Shown one piece after another: positions 14,650 to 23,509 of a stretch of 39,379 nucleotides of DNA. Position 1 is the first letter of the stretch. Each line of letters starts with the position of its first letter. The notes beneath the pieces are model-generated. The model searched no databases and was not told the origin of the DNA. It worked only from the letters and a program-made list of their open reading frames with translations. Source of the DNA: Actinomycetes bacterium (GTDB lineage Bacteria > Actinomycetota > Thermoleophilia > RBG-16-64-13); contig JAGXFW010000001.1 of the NCBI GenBank assembly GCA_024637035.1, positions 1 to 39,379 of the forward strand. Reading direction: 5' to 3'. A program made the position numbers and the translations under genes.

Positions 14650-15252
14650 CTACTCCGCCTCGTACAGCGCCAGGCAGTCGGGGCACAGTCCGTGGGAGAA
14701 GTCCGTAGGCATGTGCGCGCTCACGTAGTCCTCCACCTCGTGCCACCGACTCTCGGCGTCCCTGATCTTCTTGCAATGGGCGCAGATGGGCAGCAAGGAG
14801 CGCAACTGCTCGAGCTTGGCTCGCTCGTGGTCGCGGAGCGTGAGTTCGGCCTCGACCTGCTTCGTGATGTCGAGGGTGGAGCCGATGTAGCAGGCCAACG
14901 AACCAGAGGGATCGAAGTAGGGCACGATCTGATCGACGACCCATCGGTACGACCCGTCGGCTCGGCGCGCGCGGAGTGCGATCGAGACGGGTCGTCGCTC
15001 GGCGAGGGCGGTGGTGAACTCGGACATGTAGCCCTCCTGGTCCTCCGGGTGGACGCTGTTCTTCCACTCCCCGACGACGTCACCCGTTTCGGGACGGTCC
15101 CCGAACTCCCGCGATGCGCGGTTCCGGAATGTGATCGTCAGCGTAGCTGGATCGAGGAGCCAGATCATCGCCGGTACGTTGTCCATGAGGAGGCGGTAGT
15201 CGAGAGGAAGGGGGATACCGGCCGGGTCCAGTGCTTCGCGCGGTTCGGTCAT
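14650..15252 (-). CDS. PAS-domain protein with a four-cysteine C-terminal tail
   Basis: The 200-residue protein has one PAS domain (about residues 17-105, 'LLMDNVPAMIWLLDPATLTI') and its PAC segment ('RADGSYRWVVDQIVPYFDPS' to 'STLDITKQVEAEL'), then a short coiled helix. The tail has 'ICAHCKKIRDAESRWHEVED' and 'FSHGLCPDC', giving Cys157, Cys160, Cys190 and Cys193. This tail recurs at the ends of PAS and response-regulator proteins in many bacteria and could bind a metal, but its role is not established to my knowledge. There is no kinase, GGDEF or HTH output domain, so it would act through a partner. Confidence 0.85.
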   Translation of the reverse strand: MTEPREALDPAGIPLPLDYRLLMDNVPAMIWLLDPATLTITFRNRASREFGDRPETGDVVGEWKNSVHPEDQEGYMSEFTTALAERRPVSIALRARRADGSYRWVVDQIVPYFDPSGSLACYIGSTLDITKQVEAELTLRDHERAKLEQLRSLLPICAHCKKIRDAESRWHEVEDYVSAHMPTDFSHGLCPDCLALYEAE

Positions 15253-15455
15253 GGTTCATCCCGTGTTGTGGGCGGTGTTGCGCGTGCCGAAGATATCATG
15301 CTGTTTAGGGAAAAGGGGAAGCGTCACCCGGCTGCGTCGCTTCCGGAGTGAAGTCACACGCTCGTGTCGGCGGCGAGGGCGGCCAGGTGGGTGGTGAGGT
15401 GAGGACCTCCCGCCGAGAGCCCAGCCGGGGATCCGGCGGGGGGTAGTGGCGGGCC

Positions 15456-17240
15456 CTACGGCCCCCAGACCATGGGCACCACCAGAATGGTGGTCAGGAA
15501 GAAGATGACGTTCAAGGGGATCCCCACCTTCATGAAGTCGGTGAACCGGTATCCCCCTGGACCGTAGACCATGAGGTTGGTCTGGTAGCCGATGGGCGTG
15601 GCGAAGCTGGCCGACGCGGCCACGGCCACGGTGACCGCGAAGGGGATGGGGTCGGCCCCCGTCTGAGCGGCCGTCGCCAGCGCGACGGGGAAGACGATCG
15701 CGGCTGCCGCGTTGTTGGTGACGATCTCGGTGAAGAGGCTCGTGGTGGCGTACACAGCGGCGATCAGTGCGGTGAACCCGAAACCCTCGAGGGTCCCGAT
15801 CAGTTGTCCGGCCACGGCGTCGGCCACCCCCGTCTTGTCCAGGGCTTTGCTGATGCCGAGCGCGGCCGCGATCACCACGAGCACGTTGAGCTCGAGTGAG
15901 CGACGCGCCTCCACCACGCTCACTGTGCGCGTGAGCAGGAGCACCACGGTGGCGAGGATCGCGGCCGACAGTATGTTCATGACACCCGTGGCCGCCAGCA
16001 ACACCATCCCGGACAGCACAAAGATCGACACGGAGGCCTTGCGCCGGTCGATGGTGTGCATCTCGTTGACCTTGCTCACCATGTAGAAGTCGCGAGTCTG
16101 ACTGCGGCGGGCCAGGAACTCGTCGCCCGTGAGCAGGAGCAGCGTGTCGCCCGCCCGGAGTTTGAGGTCGCCCAATCCGGTGGATTTCTGGTGTCCGGCG
16201 CGATGCACGGCCAGCACGGCGGCGTCGTAGCGGGTGCGGAAGTCACCCTGGCGGACTGTGCGGCCGAGCATCGGCGAGGATCGTGACACCACCGCTTCGA
16301 TCACATGCGTCGTACCCCGGGCGTTGATCAGGGCGCAGAACTCGGCGTCGTGGCAGATCTCGAGCCCTTCGATCTCGCGCAGCTGGGTGGCGCTCTCGGC
16401 CGATCCGGCGAACACCAGCACGTCGCCCGCTCTGAGTACTCCCCCTGGTCCCACCGGAGAGTAAGAGCCGCCCGAGCGTGTGGGTCTGGCCACGCGGGCC
16501 AGGTAGACCCCGCGCAGCTCGCGCAGCCCGGTCTCGGGAGCGGTCATGCCGACGAACCGGCTCCCTTCCTCCACGGTCACCTCGTAGAGGTACTCACGAC
16601 CGGAGGCGAGGAACTCGTCGGTGGGATCGCGGCGGTCGGGGAGGATGCGGTAGCCGATGAGGGCCATGTAGGCCGTACCGGCCAGGGCGGCGGGCACCCC
16701 TACCCACGCCAGAGTGAACATGCCCAGCGTGACGTTCGCGTTCTCGCTGAGCAGGCCGTTGACCAGAAGGTTGGTCGACGTGCCGATCAGCGTGCAGACC
16801 CCCCCGAAGATGGCCGCGTACGAGAGGGGGATAAGGAACTTCGAGGGGGCCTTGTCGCGCGTGAGCGCCCAGTCGCGGATCGCCGGCGCGAACATCGCCA
16901 CGATGGGAGTGTTGTTCAGAAAGGCCGAGACTCCGGCCACCGGACCCATCATGCGCAAGACGGAGCGGCGTCCCCCTGTGCTCTTGCCCATGACACGCTC
17001 GGCCAGCACTTCGAGCGAGCCTGAGGAGCGTGCCGCCTGCGCTACCACGAACAGGGCGGCCACGGTGAGCATGCCCTCGTTCGCGAATCCGGAAAGAGCC
17101 TCCCGAGGCGTCAGCACCCCGGCCACCATGAGGGCGGCCAACGCCATGAAGACGAGCGCGTCGGGCTCGAGGATCTCTCTGACCAGGCCGACGACCAGCA
17201 GTACGACCACGGCCACCGTCAAGGCTGCTTCGAACGACAT
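15456..17240 (-). CDS. SLC13-family permease with TrkA-C domains
   Basis: The 594-residue membrane protein has a CitMHS/DASS-like transporter arrangement: hydrophobic helices over about residues 5-185, two RCK_C/TrkA-C soluble domains (about 200-370), then a second hydrophobic half. It shows 'SGFANEGMLTVAALFVVAQA', 'FLNNTPIVAMF' and, in the second half, 'LFTEIVTNNAAAAIVFPVAL' and 'ATPIGYQTNLMVYGPGGYRF'. These are the paired hairpin signatures of sodium/anion symporters. The chosen ATG follows GGAGGG; an extra 26 upstream residues are poorly supported. The transported anion (dicarboxylate, sulfate or other) cannot be told from sequence alone. Confidence 0.88.
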   Translation of the reverse strand: MSFEAALTVAVVVLLVVGLVREILEPDALVFMALAALMVAGVLTPREALSGFANEGMLTVAALFVVAQAARSSGSLEVLAERVMGKSTGGRRSVLRMMGPVAGVSAFLNNTPIVAMFAPAIRDWALTRDKAPSKFLIPLSYAAIFGGVCTLIGTSTNLLVNGLLSENANVTLGMFTLAWVGVPAALAGTAYMALIGYRILPDRRDPTDEFLASGREYLYEVTVEEGSRFVGMTAPETGLRELRGVYLARVARPTRSGGSYSPVGPGGVLRAGDVLVFAGSAESATQLREIEGLEICHDAEFCALINARGTTHVIEAVVSRSSPMLGRTVRQGDFRTRYDAAVLAVHRAGHQKSTGLGDLKLRAGDTLLLLTGDEFLARRSQTRDFYMVSKVNEMHTIDRRKASVSIFVLSGMVLLAATGVMNILSAAILATVVLLLTRTVSVVEARRSLELNVLVVIAAALGISKALDKTGVADAVAGQLIGTLEGFGFTALIAAVYATTSLFTEIVTNNAAAAIVFPVALATAAQTGADPIPFAVTVAVAASASFATPIGYQTNLMVYGPGGYRFTDFMKVGIPLNVIFFLTTILVVPMVWGP

Positions 17241-17480
17241 CGACCCTCCAACGTGACGCTCACGCCTGTATGACGGGGTGACTTCGCGCATGGCACCCGG
17301 CGACATGTCACCCGGCACTGCGGACTCGGCTGGAGGGTATCAGACGCGCCACCGGTGTGCCGAGCGGGCGGGGCGCACAACCGCCTCCGAACCGCCGCCG
17401 GCTCGCCTTGGCGCCGGCACAAGATACAGGATGTCCCGACGCTGCCGGGTCGCCTGTTGTTCGTGCTACTGTCTCCCGCG

Positions 17481-18860
17481 ATGGAGCGCGCGCCACAAGG
17501 GAGAGTGAGGGGGCTGACCGGCCGGCTGATGGGGCCACGCGGCAGCCTGCGGGCGGAGATCACCCAGGCAGCGATGGGGAGTCTCGCCCTGAAGGTCGTC
17601 AGCTTGGGCCTGAAGCTGGCGACCGGCGTGCTCCTGGCTCGTCTGCTCGGCCCCGATGGATTGGGTGCCTACGCCTTCGCCATCGCCGTGGTGGGATTGC
17701 TGCAGATCCCCACGATGCTCGGGCTTCCCCAACTCATCACCCGGGAGGTCGCGGCTCTGCGCGAAGGGGAGCAGTGGGGGCTCTTGCGCGGCCTGCTCAC
17801 CCGCGCCAACCAGGGGGTGGGTCTTCTCGGTGTCTTGATGGCGGTGGCGGCGTTCGTCGTGGCTTGGGTGTTCCTGCGCGAAAGTGACTCTCCACGGCTC
17901 GCCGCCTTCTGGGTCGCGTTGCCTTTGCTGCCGATCGTGGCGCTCTCGTCGCTGCGCCAAGCCACTCTGCGTGGGCTTCGGCACGTGGTGCCCGGGCAGA
18001 TCCCCGAGTTCCTGGTGCAGCCGGGAGTGTTGGCCCTGGCGCTGGGCGGCGGGTATTTGATACTGGGTGCGGGTTACCTCACTCCGACCGGGGCGGTGTG
18101 GCTGAACGTGGGTGCCGCTTTGGTGGCCTTCGCGACCGGGGCCTGGTTCCTCGTGCGCCGACTGCCCACCGAGGTGCGCGCGCACGAACCGGAGTATCGC
18201 TCGCGGGCCTGGATGCTCGAGGGGCTGCCGTTCATGATGCTCGCGGGCCTCTATGTGATGAACGACCGTCTGGCCCTGGTCATGTTGGGCATGTTCCGCT
18301 CTGACGCCGAAGTCGGCGTGTACCAAGTGTGCCTCCTGGCAGCGGGGACGGTCGCATTCGGTCTGCAGGCGGCCGGCGCCACGGTGGCTCCGCACCTGGC
18401 TCGACTCTGGGTGCGCCGCGACCTGGCCGGAATGCAGCGGGTGGTGACGGGGGCGGCGCGCATCTCCTTGGCCGTCGCGGTGCCGCTCGGGCTGGTGCTG
18501 TTAGTGTTCGGTGGCCTGCTCTTAGGCCTGTTCTTCGGGGAGGAGTTCCGCGCGGGACGCACAGCGCTCGCCATCGTCGTGCTCGGTCAGTTGCTGAACG
18601 CCGGCTTTGGGGCGGTCGGACTGATCCTCAATATGACCGGCCACACCAAGCTGGCGGTGCGCGGTTTCCTCGTGGCGGTGTTGGCCAACATCGCTCTGAA
18701 CCTGGTGCTGATCCCGCGCATGGGCATCGAGGGCGCGGCCCTCGGCGCTCTTCTGGCCTTCATCGTCTGGAACAGCATCCTCTTCGTCTACGTGCGTCGG
18801 GAGGTCGGGGTGATCAGCCTTGCTTTCGGTGGGCGGCGCTGGGGGCCGAAGGGCGGGTAG
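17481..18860 (+). CDS. Oligosaccharide flippase (Wzx-like), first copy
   Basis: The 459-residue product is a multi-helix membrane protein of the MVF/polysaccharide-transport superfamily. Its first helix ('GSLALKVVSLGLKLATGVLL') leads into 'ARLLGPDGLGAYAFAIAVVG', the typical start of Wzx proteins. 'ILNMTGHTKLAVRGFLVAVL' followed by 'NLVLIPRMGIEGAALGALLA' is the conserved helix 11-12 region. It would flip lipid-linked glycans to the outer face of the membrane. The frame extends upstream, but I use the ATG at 17481; another at 17529 is possible. It is divergent from the SLC13 gene. A second, unrelated-looking flippase lies at 27000-28508. Confidence 0.88.
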   Translation: MERAPQGRVRGLTGRLMGPRGSLRAEITQAAMGSLALKVVSLGLKLATGVLLARLLGPDGLGAYAFAIAVVGLLQIPTMLGLPQLITREVAALREGEQWGLLRGLLTRANQGVGLLGVLMAVAAFVVAWVFLRESDSPRLAAFWVALPLLPIVALSSLRQATLRGLRHVVPGQIPEFLVQPGVLALALGGGYLILGAGYLTPTGAVWLNVGAALVAFATGAWFLVRRLPTEVRAHEPEYRSRAWMLEGLPFMMLAGLYVMNDRLALVMLGMFRSDAEVGVYQVCLLAAGTVAFGLQAAGATVAPHLARLWVRRDLAGMQRVVTGAARISLAVAVPLGLVLLVFGGLLLGLFFGEEFRAGRTALAIVVLGQLLNAGFGAVGLILNMTGHTKLAVRGFLVAVLANIALNLVLIPRMGIEGAALGALLAFIVWNSILFVYVRREVGVISLAFGGRRWGPKGG

Positions 18861-18872
18861 GGGTCCGACCGT

Positions 18873-19627
18873 CTACCGATGGGTCTCGGCACCGCCAGAG
18901 AAGAACGCCGTCTCCAGTGGCGACTCGGCGAGCCACCTGACGAATTCCGCCTGGTACTCGCCGGTCTTTCGGACCAAGAAGAAGATGGACACGGCCAGCG
19001 AAGGGAAGGCGTGTGCGAGGGACCGGGAGAGTGCCCGGGGCAGCGGATAGAACTGGGAGCCGTAGAATCCCGCGATCGCGGCGACTCCGGGGGCGACCGT
19101 CTCGTAGAAGAGGGCCACATCCCTTCTCGAGAACACCCGTACGTGAGCCGGGATCATCTTGGCGCACGTGGGATGCATGCCGAAGATACCGAGGACACGG
19201 TTGTGCAGCGCGAGGACGTTCGGCACTCCGAGTAGCAGGTGGCCTCCGACTCGCAAAACCCGGAACACCTCGTGGTTGATCCAGAAGACCTCTTTCGTGT
19301 GCTCGAGAACCTGGTTTGCGATCACGAGGTCCACGCTCGACGCCTCGAAGGGGAGCGGTTCGGACTCGATGTCGAGGCTGAGATACTCGGTACCGTGTGC
19401 GCTCGGCGCACCGTCGTCTCGACCGCCGAGGTCGATCCCGACGCAGCGAGCCCGTGGGTGGGCACGCCTCACGATCATCAGGTCCTGGCACTGGCCGCAG
19501 CCGAGGTCCAGGCACAGCAGACATCGAGTTCGGGCAGCAGACGTTTGAGGATGTGCCGACCGTAGGTCTCATTGTGATCGACGAAAGACAGGCGGCTTGT
19601 GGAGCCCGGCTTGGCAGGCCCATTCAA
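18873..19627 (-). pseudogene. SAM-dependent methyltransferase, frameshifted
   Basis: One frame encodes 'SFVDHNETYGRHILKRLLPE' and 'LDV'. The next frame then continues with motif I 'CLDLGCGQCQDLMIVRRAHP', motif II 'CVGIDLGGRD', motif IV 'VDLVIANQVLEHTKEVFWIN' and 'HEVFRVLRVGGHLLLGVPN', down to the C-terminus. Loss of one base at about 19519-19522 separates the two, so the SAM-binding loop is split from the N-terminus. The rest is a normal Methyltransf_11 protein. A TTG at 19627 is the best visible start in the N-terminal frame, without a ribosome binding site. It is either a recent pseudogene or a base-calling error. It is divergent from rfbF. Confidence 0.7.
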
Positions 19628-19785
19628 GTCGTCATGTCCCGTGGACCGTGTGGTGGCGCCATGTTGGCGAAGTCCATCATCGTTGGCATGATAGCAGTCG
19701 GATCCCGCTTGTCTTCACGCCGGGACACCCATGCGGTTTGGGTATACTTGTGGCGTACCAAGCCTGATGCGATAGGGAGGCGTCC

Positions 19786-19812
19786 ATGCCGAGGGAAGTC
19801 CGAAACCCATGA
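19786..19812 (+). CDS. Eight-residue leader ORF overlapping rfbF
   Basis: An ATG preceded by AGGGAGG (19774-19780, 5 bases spacing) opens MPREVRNP and stops at a TGA that overlaps the rfbF ATG (ATGA). The strongest ribosome binding site of the leader therefore belongs to this mini-ORF, while rfbF itself has only GAGGGAA, 11 bases before its ATG. A -10-like TATACT lies at 19743-19748, without a convincing -35 box. The layout suggests that rfbF is translated by coupling to the leader ORF. The peptide need not have a function of its own. Confidence 0.4.
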   Translation: MPREVRNP

Positions 19813-20579
19813 AGGCGGTGATCCTCGCGGGGGGCTTCGGCACCCGACTCTCGGAGGAGAGCACCCTGAAGCCCAAGCCGATGGTGGAGATCGGTGGCAA
19901 GCCGATCCTCTGGCACATCATGAAGCTCTACTCGGCACACGGGGTGAACGATTTCGTGGTCTGCTGCGGCTACAAGGGCTACGTCATCAAGGAGTACTTC
20001 GCCAACTACTTCCTCCACATGTCGGATGTGACGTTCGACATGGTGCAAAACGAGATGCAGGTGCACGAGCGGCACGCCGAGCCTTGGCGGGTGACGCTTG
20101 TCGACACCGGCGAGGACACTCTCACCGGCGGTCGGCTCAAGCGCGTGGCCGCGTATGTCCAGGACGAGGACGCATTCTGCCTCACCTATGGCGATGGTGT
20201 GGCCGACGTGGACATCACCCGCCAGATCGCATTCCACCGCGAACACGGCAAGTGGGGCACGATCACCGCGGTCCAGCCTCCCGGACGCTACGGGGCTCTT
20301 TACATGGAGGGTGCCCGCGTCGCCGGCTTCACCGAGAAGCCGAGGGGCGACGGAGGGCTCATCAACGGCGGGTTCTTCGTGCTCTCCCCGTGCGTTCTCG
20401 AACTGATAGAGGGCGACCGTTCGAGCTGGGAGGGCGAACCCCTGGTGGAACTGGCTTCCCTGGGTCAGTTGATGGCCTTCGAGCACCGGGGCTTCTGGCA
20501 GCCGATGGACACGCTCCGCGAGAAGAACCTGCTGGAGGAGTTGTGGCAGGCGGGTCTGGCTCCCTGGAAGGTATGGTGA
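19809..20579 (+). CDS. rfbF: Glucose-1-phosphate cytidylyltransferase
   Basis: The 256-residue product makes CDP-glucose from CTP and glucose-1-phosphate. It shows the nucleotidyltransferase start 'MKAVILAGGFGTRLSEESTL' with the activator Lys region 'KPKPMVEIGGKPILWHIMKL'. The RfbF-specific 'VVCCGYKGYVIKEYFANYF' (about residues 50-70), 'FCLTYGDGVADVDI' with the metal-binding Asp, 'AVQPPGRYGAL' and 'LINGGFFVLSP' follow. The length is normal for RfbF. It starts inside the leader ORF stop and its own stop overlaps rfbG. It is the first enzyme of the seven-gene operon that runs to 26092. Confidence 0.95.
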   Translation: MKAVILAGGFGTRLSEESTLKPKPMVEIGGKPILWHIMKLYSAHGVNDFVVCCGYKGYVIKEYFANYFLHMSDVTFDMVQNEMQVHERHAEPWRVTLVDTGEDTLTGGRLKRVAAYVQDEDAFCLTYGDGVADVDITRQIAFHREHGKWGTITAVQPPGRYGALYMEGARVAGFTEKPRGDGGLINGGFFVLSPCVLELIEGDRSSWEGEPLVELASLGQLMAFEHRGFWQPMDTLREKNLLEELWQAGLAPWKVW

Positions 20580-21679
20580 CGTCGCTTCCGGAAACGACCC
20601 CGCGTCTTGGGCCCTGGCGGGGTCGGTCGGTGTTCCTGACGGGCCACACCGGGTTCAAAGGCTCTTGGTTGTCGCTGTGGTTGGAGCGGTCCGGGGCGGC
20701 GGTGCACGGCTATGCCCTCGATCCACCTACGGCCCCCAGCCTGTTCGAGGAAGCTGGGGTGGCGGATGGCCTTGCCTCCGACGTCAGAGCCGACGTGCGG
20801 GACTTCGAGCGGCTGAACGCGGCCGTACAGGCTGCCCGGCCCGAAGTGGTGTTCCATCTGGCCGCCCAGCCTCTCGTTCTGGAGGGCTACCGCGACCCGC
20901 TCGGCACGCTGGCCGTCAACGTGATGGGCACGGCTCACCTGCTGGAAGCTCTCCGTGCGGTGGACTCGGTGCGGGCCGTGGTGGTGGTGACCACCGACAA
21001 GGTCTACGAGGAGCAGGCGGATGCGCGGCCGTTCCGGGAGGGTGATCGCCTCGGTGGCCCCGACCCCTACAGCGCGAGCAAGGCGGCGGCCGAGTTGGTG
21101 ACCGGCGCGTACCGCCAGGGCTTCTTCAGCGGCGAGACCGGACACCCCGCCCACGTAGCGACCGCCCGCGCCGGCAACGTGATCGGCGGCGGCGATTGGG
21201 CCGCCGACCGGCTGGTGCCCGACTGCCTGCGGGCCTTCGCGGCGGGTGAACCTGTGCGCCTCCGTTTCCCAGGCGCGGTACGACCCTGGCAGCACGCGCT
21301 CGAGCCCATCGCCGGGTATCTCGCGCTGGCACAGGTGCTGCTCGGCGATAGTGGCGACCGGTTCGAAGGACCCTGGAACTTCGGCCCCGCGCCGGCGGGC
21401 GAGGCGACGGTCGGGGACGTTGCGGCCCAGACCGCCGGGCTGTGGGGTGACGGTGCCCTGGTGGAGCACGAGTCTTCGGCCGCGCGTCCGCCCGAAGCGG
21501 GATTGCTCCAGCTGGACTCCTCGCGGGCGCAGACGGAACTCGGCTGGCGGCCGCGATGGACACTCGGGCAGGCCCTAGAGCGCACGGTCGCGTGGCACAG
21601 GGTGTGGTTGCGCGGGGCCGACATGCGTGCGGTGACCCTGCAGCAGATATCCGAGTATGAGCAGGCCGCTCCCGCGTGA
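20573..21679 (+). CDS. rfbG: CDP-glucose 4,6-dehydratase
   Basis: The 368-residue SDR enzyme converts CDP-glucose to CDP-4-keto-6-deoxyglucose. It shows the RfbG-type nucleotide site 'VFLTGHTGFKGSWLSLWLER' near residue 20, 'VVFHLAAQPLVLEGYRDPL', the active-site Thr-Asp-Lys in 'VVVTTDKVYEEQADARPF', the YxxxK in 'DPYSASKAAAELV', and 'ARAGNVIGGGDWAADRLVPD'. The ATG overlaps the end of rfbF by 7 bases and follows a weak GGAAGG. The stop overlaps the next gene (GTGA). Paired with RfbF, it defines a CDP- rather than dTDP-linked pathway. Confidence 0.95.
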   Translation: MVTSLPETTPRLGPWRGRSVFLTGHTGFKGSWLSLWLERSGAAVHGYALDPPTAPSLFEEAGVADGLASDVRADVRDFERLNAAVQAARPEVVFHLAAQPLVLEGYRDPLGTLAVNVMGTAHLLEALRAVDSVRAVVVVTTDKVYEEQADARPFREGDRLGGPDPYSASKAAAELVTGAYRQGFFSGETGHPAHVATARAGNVIGGGDWAADRLVPDCLRAFAAGEPVRLRFPGAVRPWQHALEPIAGYLALAQVLLGDSGDRFEGPWNFGPAPAGEATVGDVAAQTAGLWGDGALVEHESSAARPPEAGLLQLDSSRAQTELGWRPRWTLGQALERTVAWHRVWLRGADMRAVTLQQISEYEQAAPA

Positions 21680-22278
21680 GCGAACGGTTCGACATCCTCG
21701 AGACGCCGCTCCCGGGGCTGACCCTGGTGATACGGAAGCCCATCGGCGACGAGCGAGGCTACTTGGAGCGGCTGTTCTGCGAGGAGGAGCTCCGAGCGGT
21801 GATCGAGGATGGTCGGGTGGTGCAGATCAATCGTACTCTCACTGCCCGTAGGGGTACCGTACGCGGCCTACATTTCCAGCACCCGCCGCATGCCGAGATA
21901 AAGCACGTGAGTTGTCTCCGGGGTGAGGTGTTCGACGTGGCTGTGGACCTGCGCGCGGGCTCGCCCACGTTCCTACGCTGGCACGGGGAGGTGTTGAGCG
22001 CGGACAATCATCGGAGTGTGGTGGTCCCCGAGGGCTTTGCCCACGGCTTCCAGGCGCTCACCGACGACTGCGAGTTGCTCTACCTGCACACGGCGGCCTA
22101 TGAGGCCTCCGCCGAGGCCGGGCTACATGTGCAGGATCCGCGTCTGACAATCGAGTGGCCGCTTCCGGTGGAAGGCCTTTCCCCGCGGGACGCCGCCCAT
22201 CCGCTCGTGGGTTCCGATTTCGTGGGAGTCGTGGTGCGCCGGCATGGCGATGCTCCCCCCCGCCGGAACCCGAGGTGA
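21676..22278 (+). CDS. RmlC-like NDP-4-keto-6-deoxyhexose 3,5-epimerase
   Basis: The 200-residue cupin matches dTDP-4-dehydrorhamnose 3,5-epimerase: 'RGTVRGLHFQHPPHAEIKHV' (with the catalytic His), 'LRGEVFDVAVDLRAGSPTFL', 'VVVPEGFAHGFQALTDDCEL' and the C-terminal 'DPRLTIEWPL'. Because it follows rfbF and rfbG and no rmlA, rmlB or rmlD is present, the likely substrate is CDP-4-keto-6-deoxyglucose rather than the dTDP sugar. It may act at C3, C5 or both; sequence alone does not decide. The start is a GTG within a GTGA overlap with rfbG. A rhamnose role cannot be fully excluded. Confidence 0.85.
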   Translation: MSERFDILETPLPGLTLVIRKPIGDERGYLERLFCEEELRAVIEDGRVVQINRTLTARRGTVRGLHFQHPPHAEIKHVSCLRGEVFDVAVDLRAGSPTFLRWHGEVLSADNHRSVVVPEGFAHGFQALTDDCELLYLHTAAYEASAEAGLHVQDPRLTIEWPLPVEGLSPRDAAHPLVGSDFVGVVVRRHGDAPPRRNPR

Positions 22279-22282
22279 CCCC

Positions 22283-23509
22283 GTGAACTGCCGGCACTGC
22301 GGAACCCCTCTCGAGATCACCGTCGTCGACCTGGGCAGCGCTCCGCCATCGAACGCGTTCCTCACGGCGGAGACACTGCGCGAACCCGAGATCTGGCTTC
22401 CCCTGCGCGTGCTCGTGTGCGGTGAGTGCTGGCTCGTTCAGACAGAGGACTTCGTCGGCCCGGAGGTGCTATTCCGGCCCGAATACGCCTACCTGAGCGG
22501 TGTTTCGAGCGGATGGCGTGCCCACTGCGAGCGGTACGTGGACTACGTGGTGGAACGCTTCGGTTTGGGCGCGGATAGCCGAGTCGCGGAAGTTGCTTCC
22601 AACGACGGCACCCTGCTCGAGCACTTCCAGCGCCGCGGCATCCCGAACGTGGGGATCGAACCTACTGCCCGGGCGGCCGCCGCCGCCCGCGACCGGGGCC
22701 TCGTCGTCGTGGAGGAGTTCTTCGACGTGCCCCTCGCCCGCCGGCTTGCGGCGGAGGGTGGGCCGGCCCATCTGGTCGCGGCCAACAACGTGTTGGCCCA
22801 CGTGCCCGACATCAATGGCTTCGCCGCCGCGTTCGCGGTGCTCCTCGCCCCCGAGGGTGTGGCCACCTTCGAGTTCCCGCACCTGCTCGAACTGGTGGAG
22901 GGCACCCAGTTCGACACGATCTATCATGAGCACTACTCGTACCTCTCATTCACCGCTGTGTCGCGGGTGTTCGAGCTCGTGGGTCTGGCGGTGTTCGACG
23001 TCGAGCGGCTCCCCACCCATGGGGGCAGTCTGCGTGTGTTCGTCCACCGCGTGGACGGCGAGCGGCGGCCGCGCAGCGCCGCCGTGGACGAGTTGCTGCG
23101 CTTGGAGGAAGAGACGGGTCTCACGAGCGCCGCCTACTACGAGGGGTTCCAGGCGCGGGCCGAGAAGGTGAAGGACGATCTCGTGCGGTTCTTGCTCGGC
23201 GCGAAGGCCGAGGGCCGGTCGGTCGCCGCCTACGGCGCCGCGGCCAAGGGGAACACCCTCCTGAATTTCGCGGGCGTGCGCCCGGACCTGATCCCGTTCG
23301 TCGTCGACCAGAACCCCCTGAAGCAGGGAGCGTTCCTGCCGGGGAGCCGCATCCCGGTGGTGGTCGAGGCCCGACTGCACGAGGCGCGGCCGGACTACGT
23401 GGTGATCCTGCCTTGGAACCTGTGGGCCGAGATCGCAGAGCAACTGGCCTACGTGCAAGAGTGGGGTGGCCGTTTCGTGACGGCCATCCCCCGGCTGGAG
23501 GTGACGTGA
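22283..23509 (+). CDS. NDP-sugar C-methyltransferase (TylCIII/NovU type)
   Basis: The 408-residue protein has the three-part layout of sugar C-methyltransferases. An N-terminal zinc-binding part comes first ('VNCRHCGTPLEITVVDLGSA' plus 'VCGECWLVQ', four cysteines in two CxxC pairs). The SAM-binding core follows ('VAEVASNDGTLLEHFQRRGI'), with the family motif 'FDTIYHEHYSYLSFTAVSRV' and 'VERLPTHGGSLRVFV'. A C-terminal Rossmann-like part ends the protein ('AAYGAAAKGNTLLNFAGVRP'). It would add a methyl branch next to the 4-keto group, at C3 or C5. The start is a GTG preceded by GAGGTG, 5 bases after the epimerase stop. Its place between epimerase and aminotransferase gives the likely order of reactions. 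Confidence 0.92.
   Translation: MNCRHCGTPLEITVVDLGSAPPSNAFLTAETLREPEIWLPLRVLVCGECWLVQTEDFVGPEVLFRPEYAYLSGVSSGWRAHCERYVDYVVERFGLGADSRVAEVASNDGTLLEHFQRRGIPNVGIEPTARAAAAARDRGLVVVEEFFDVPLARRLAAEGGPAHLVAANNVLAHVPDINGFAAAFAVLLAPEGVATFEFPHLLELVEGTQFDTIYHEHYSYLSFTAVSRVFELVGLAVFDVERLPTHGGSLRVFVHRVDGERRPRSAAVDELLRLEEETGLTSAAYYEGFQARAEKVKDDLVRFLLGAKAEGRSVAAYGAAAKGNTLLNFAGVRPDLIPFVVDQNPLKQGAFLPGSRIPVVVEARLHEARPDYVVILPWNLWAEIAEQLAYVQEWGGRFVTAIPRLEVT

Noticed and set aside
19397-20572. Upstream extension of rfbG in the same frame
   Set aside because: It runs through the whole of rfbF in another frame. The ATG at 20573 precedes the Rossmann motif at the normal distance.
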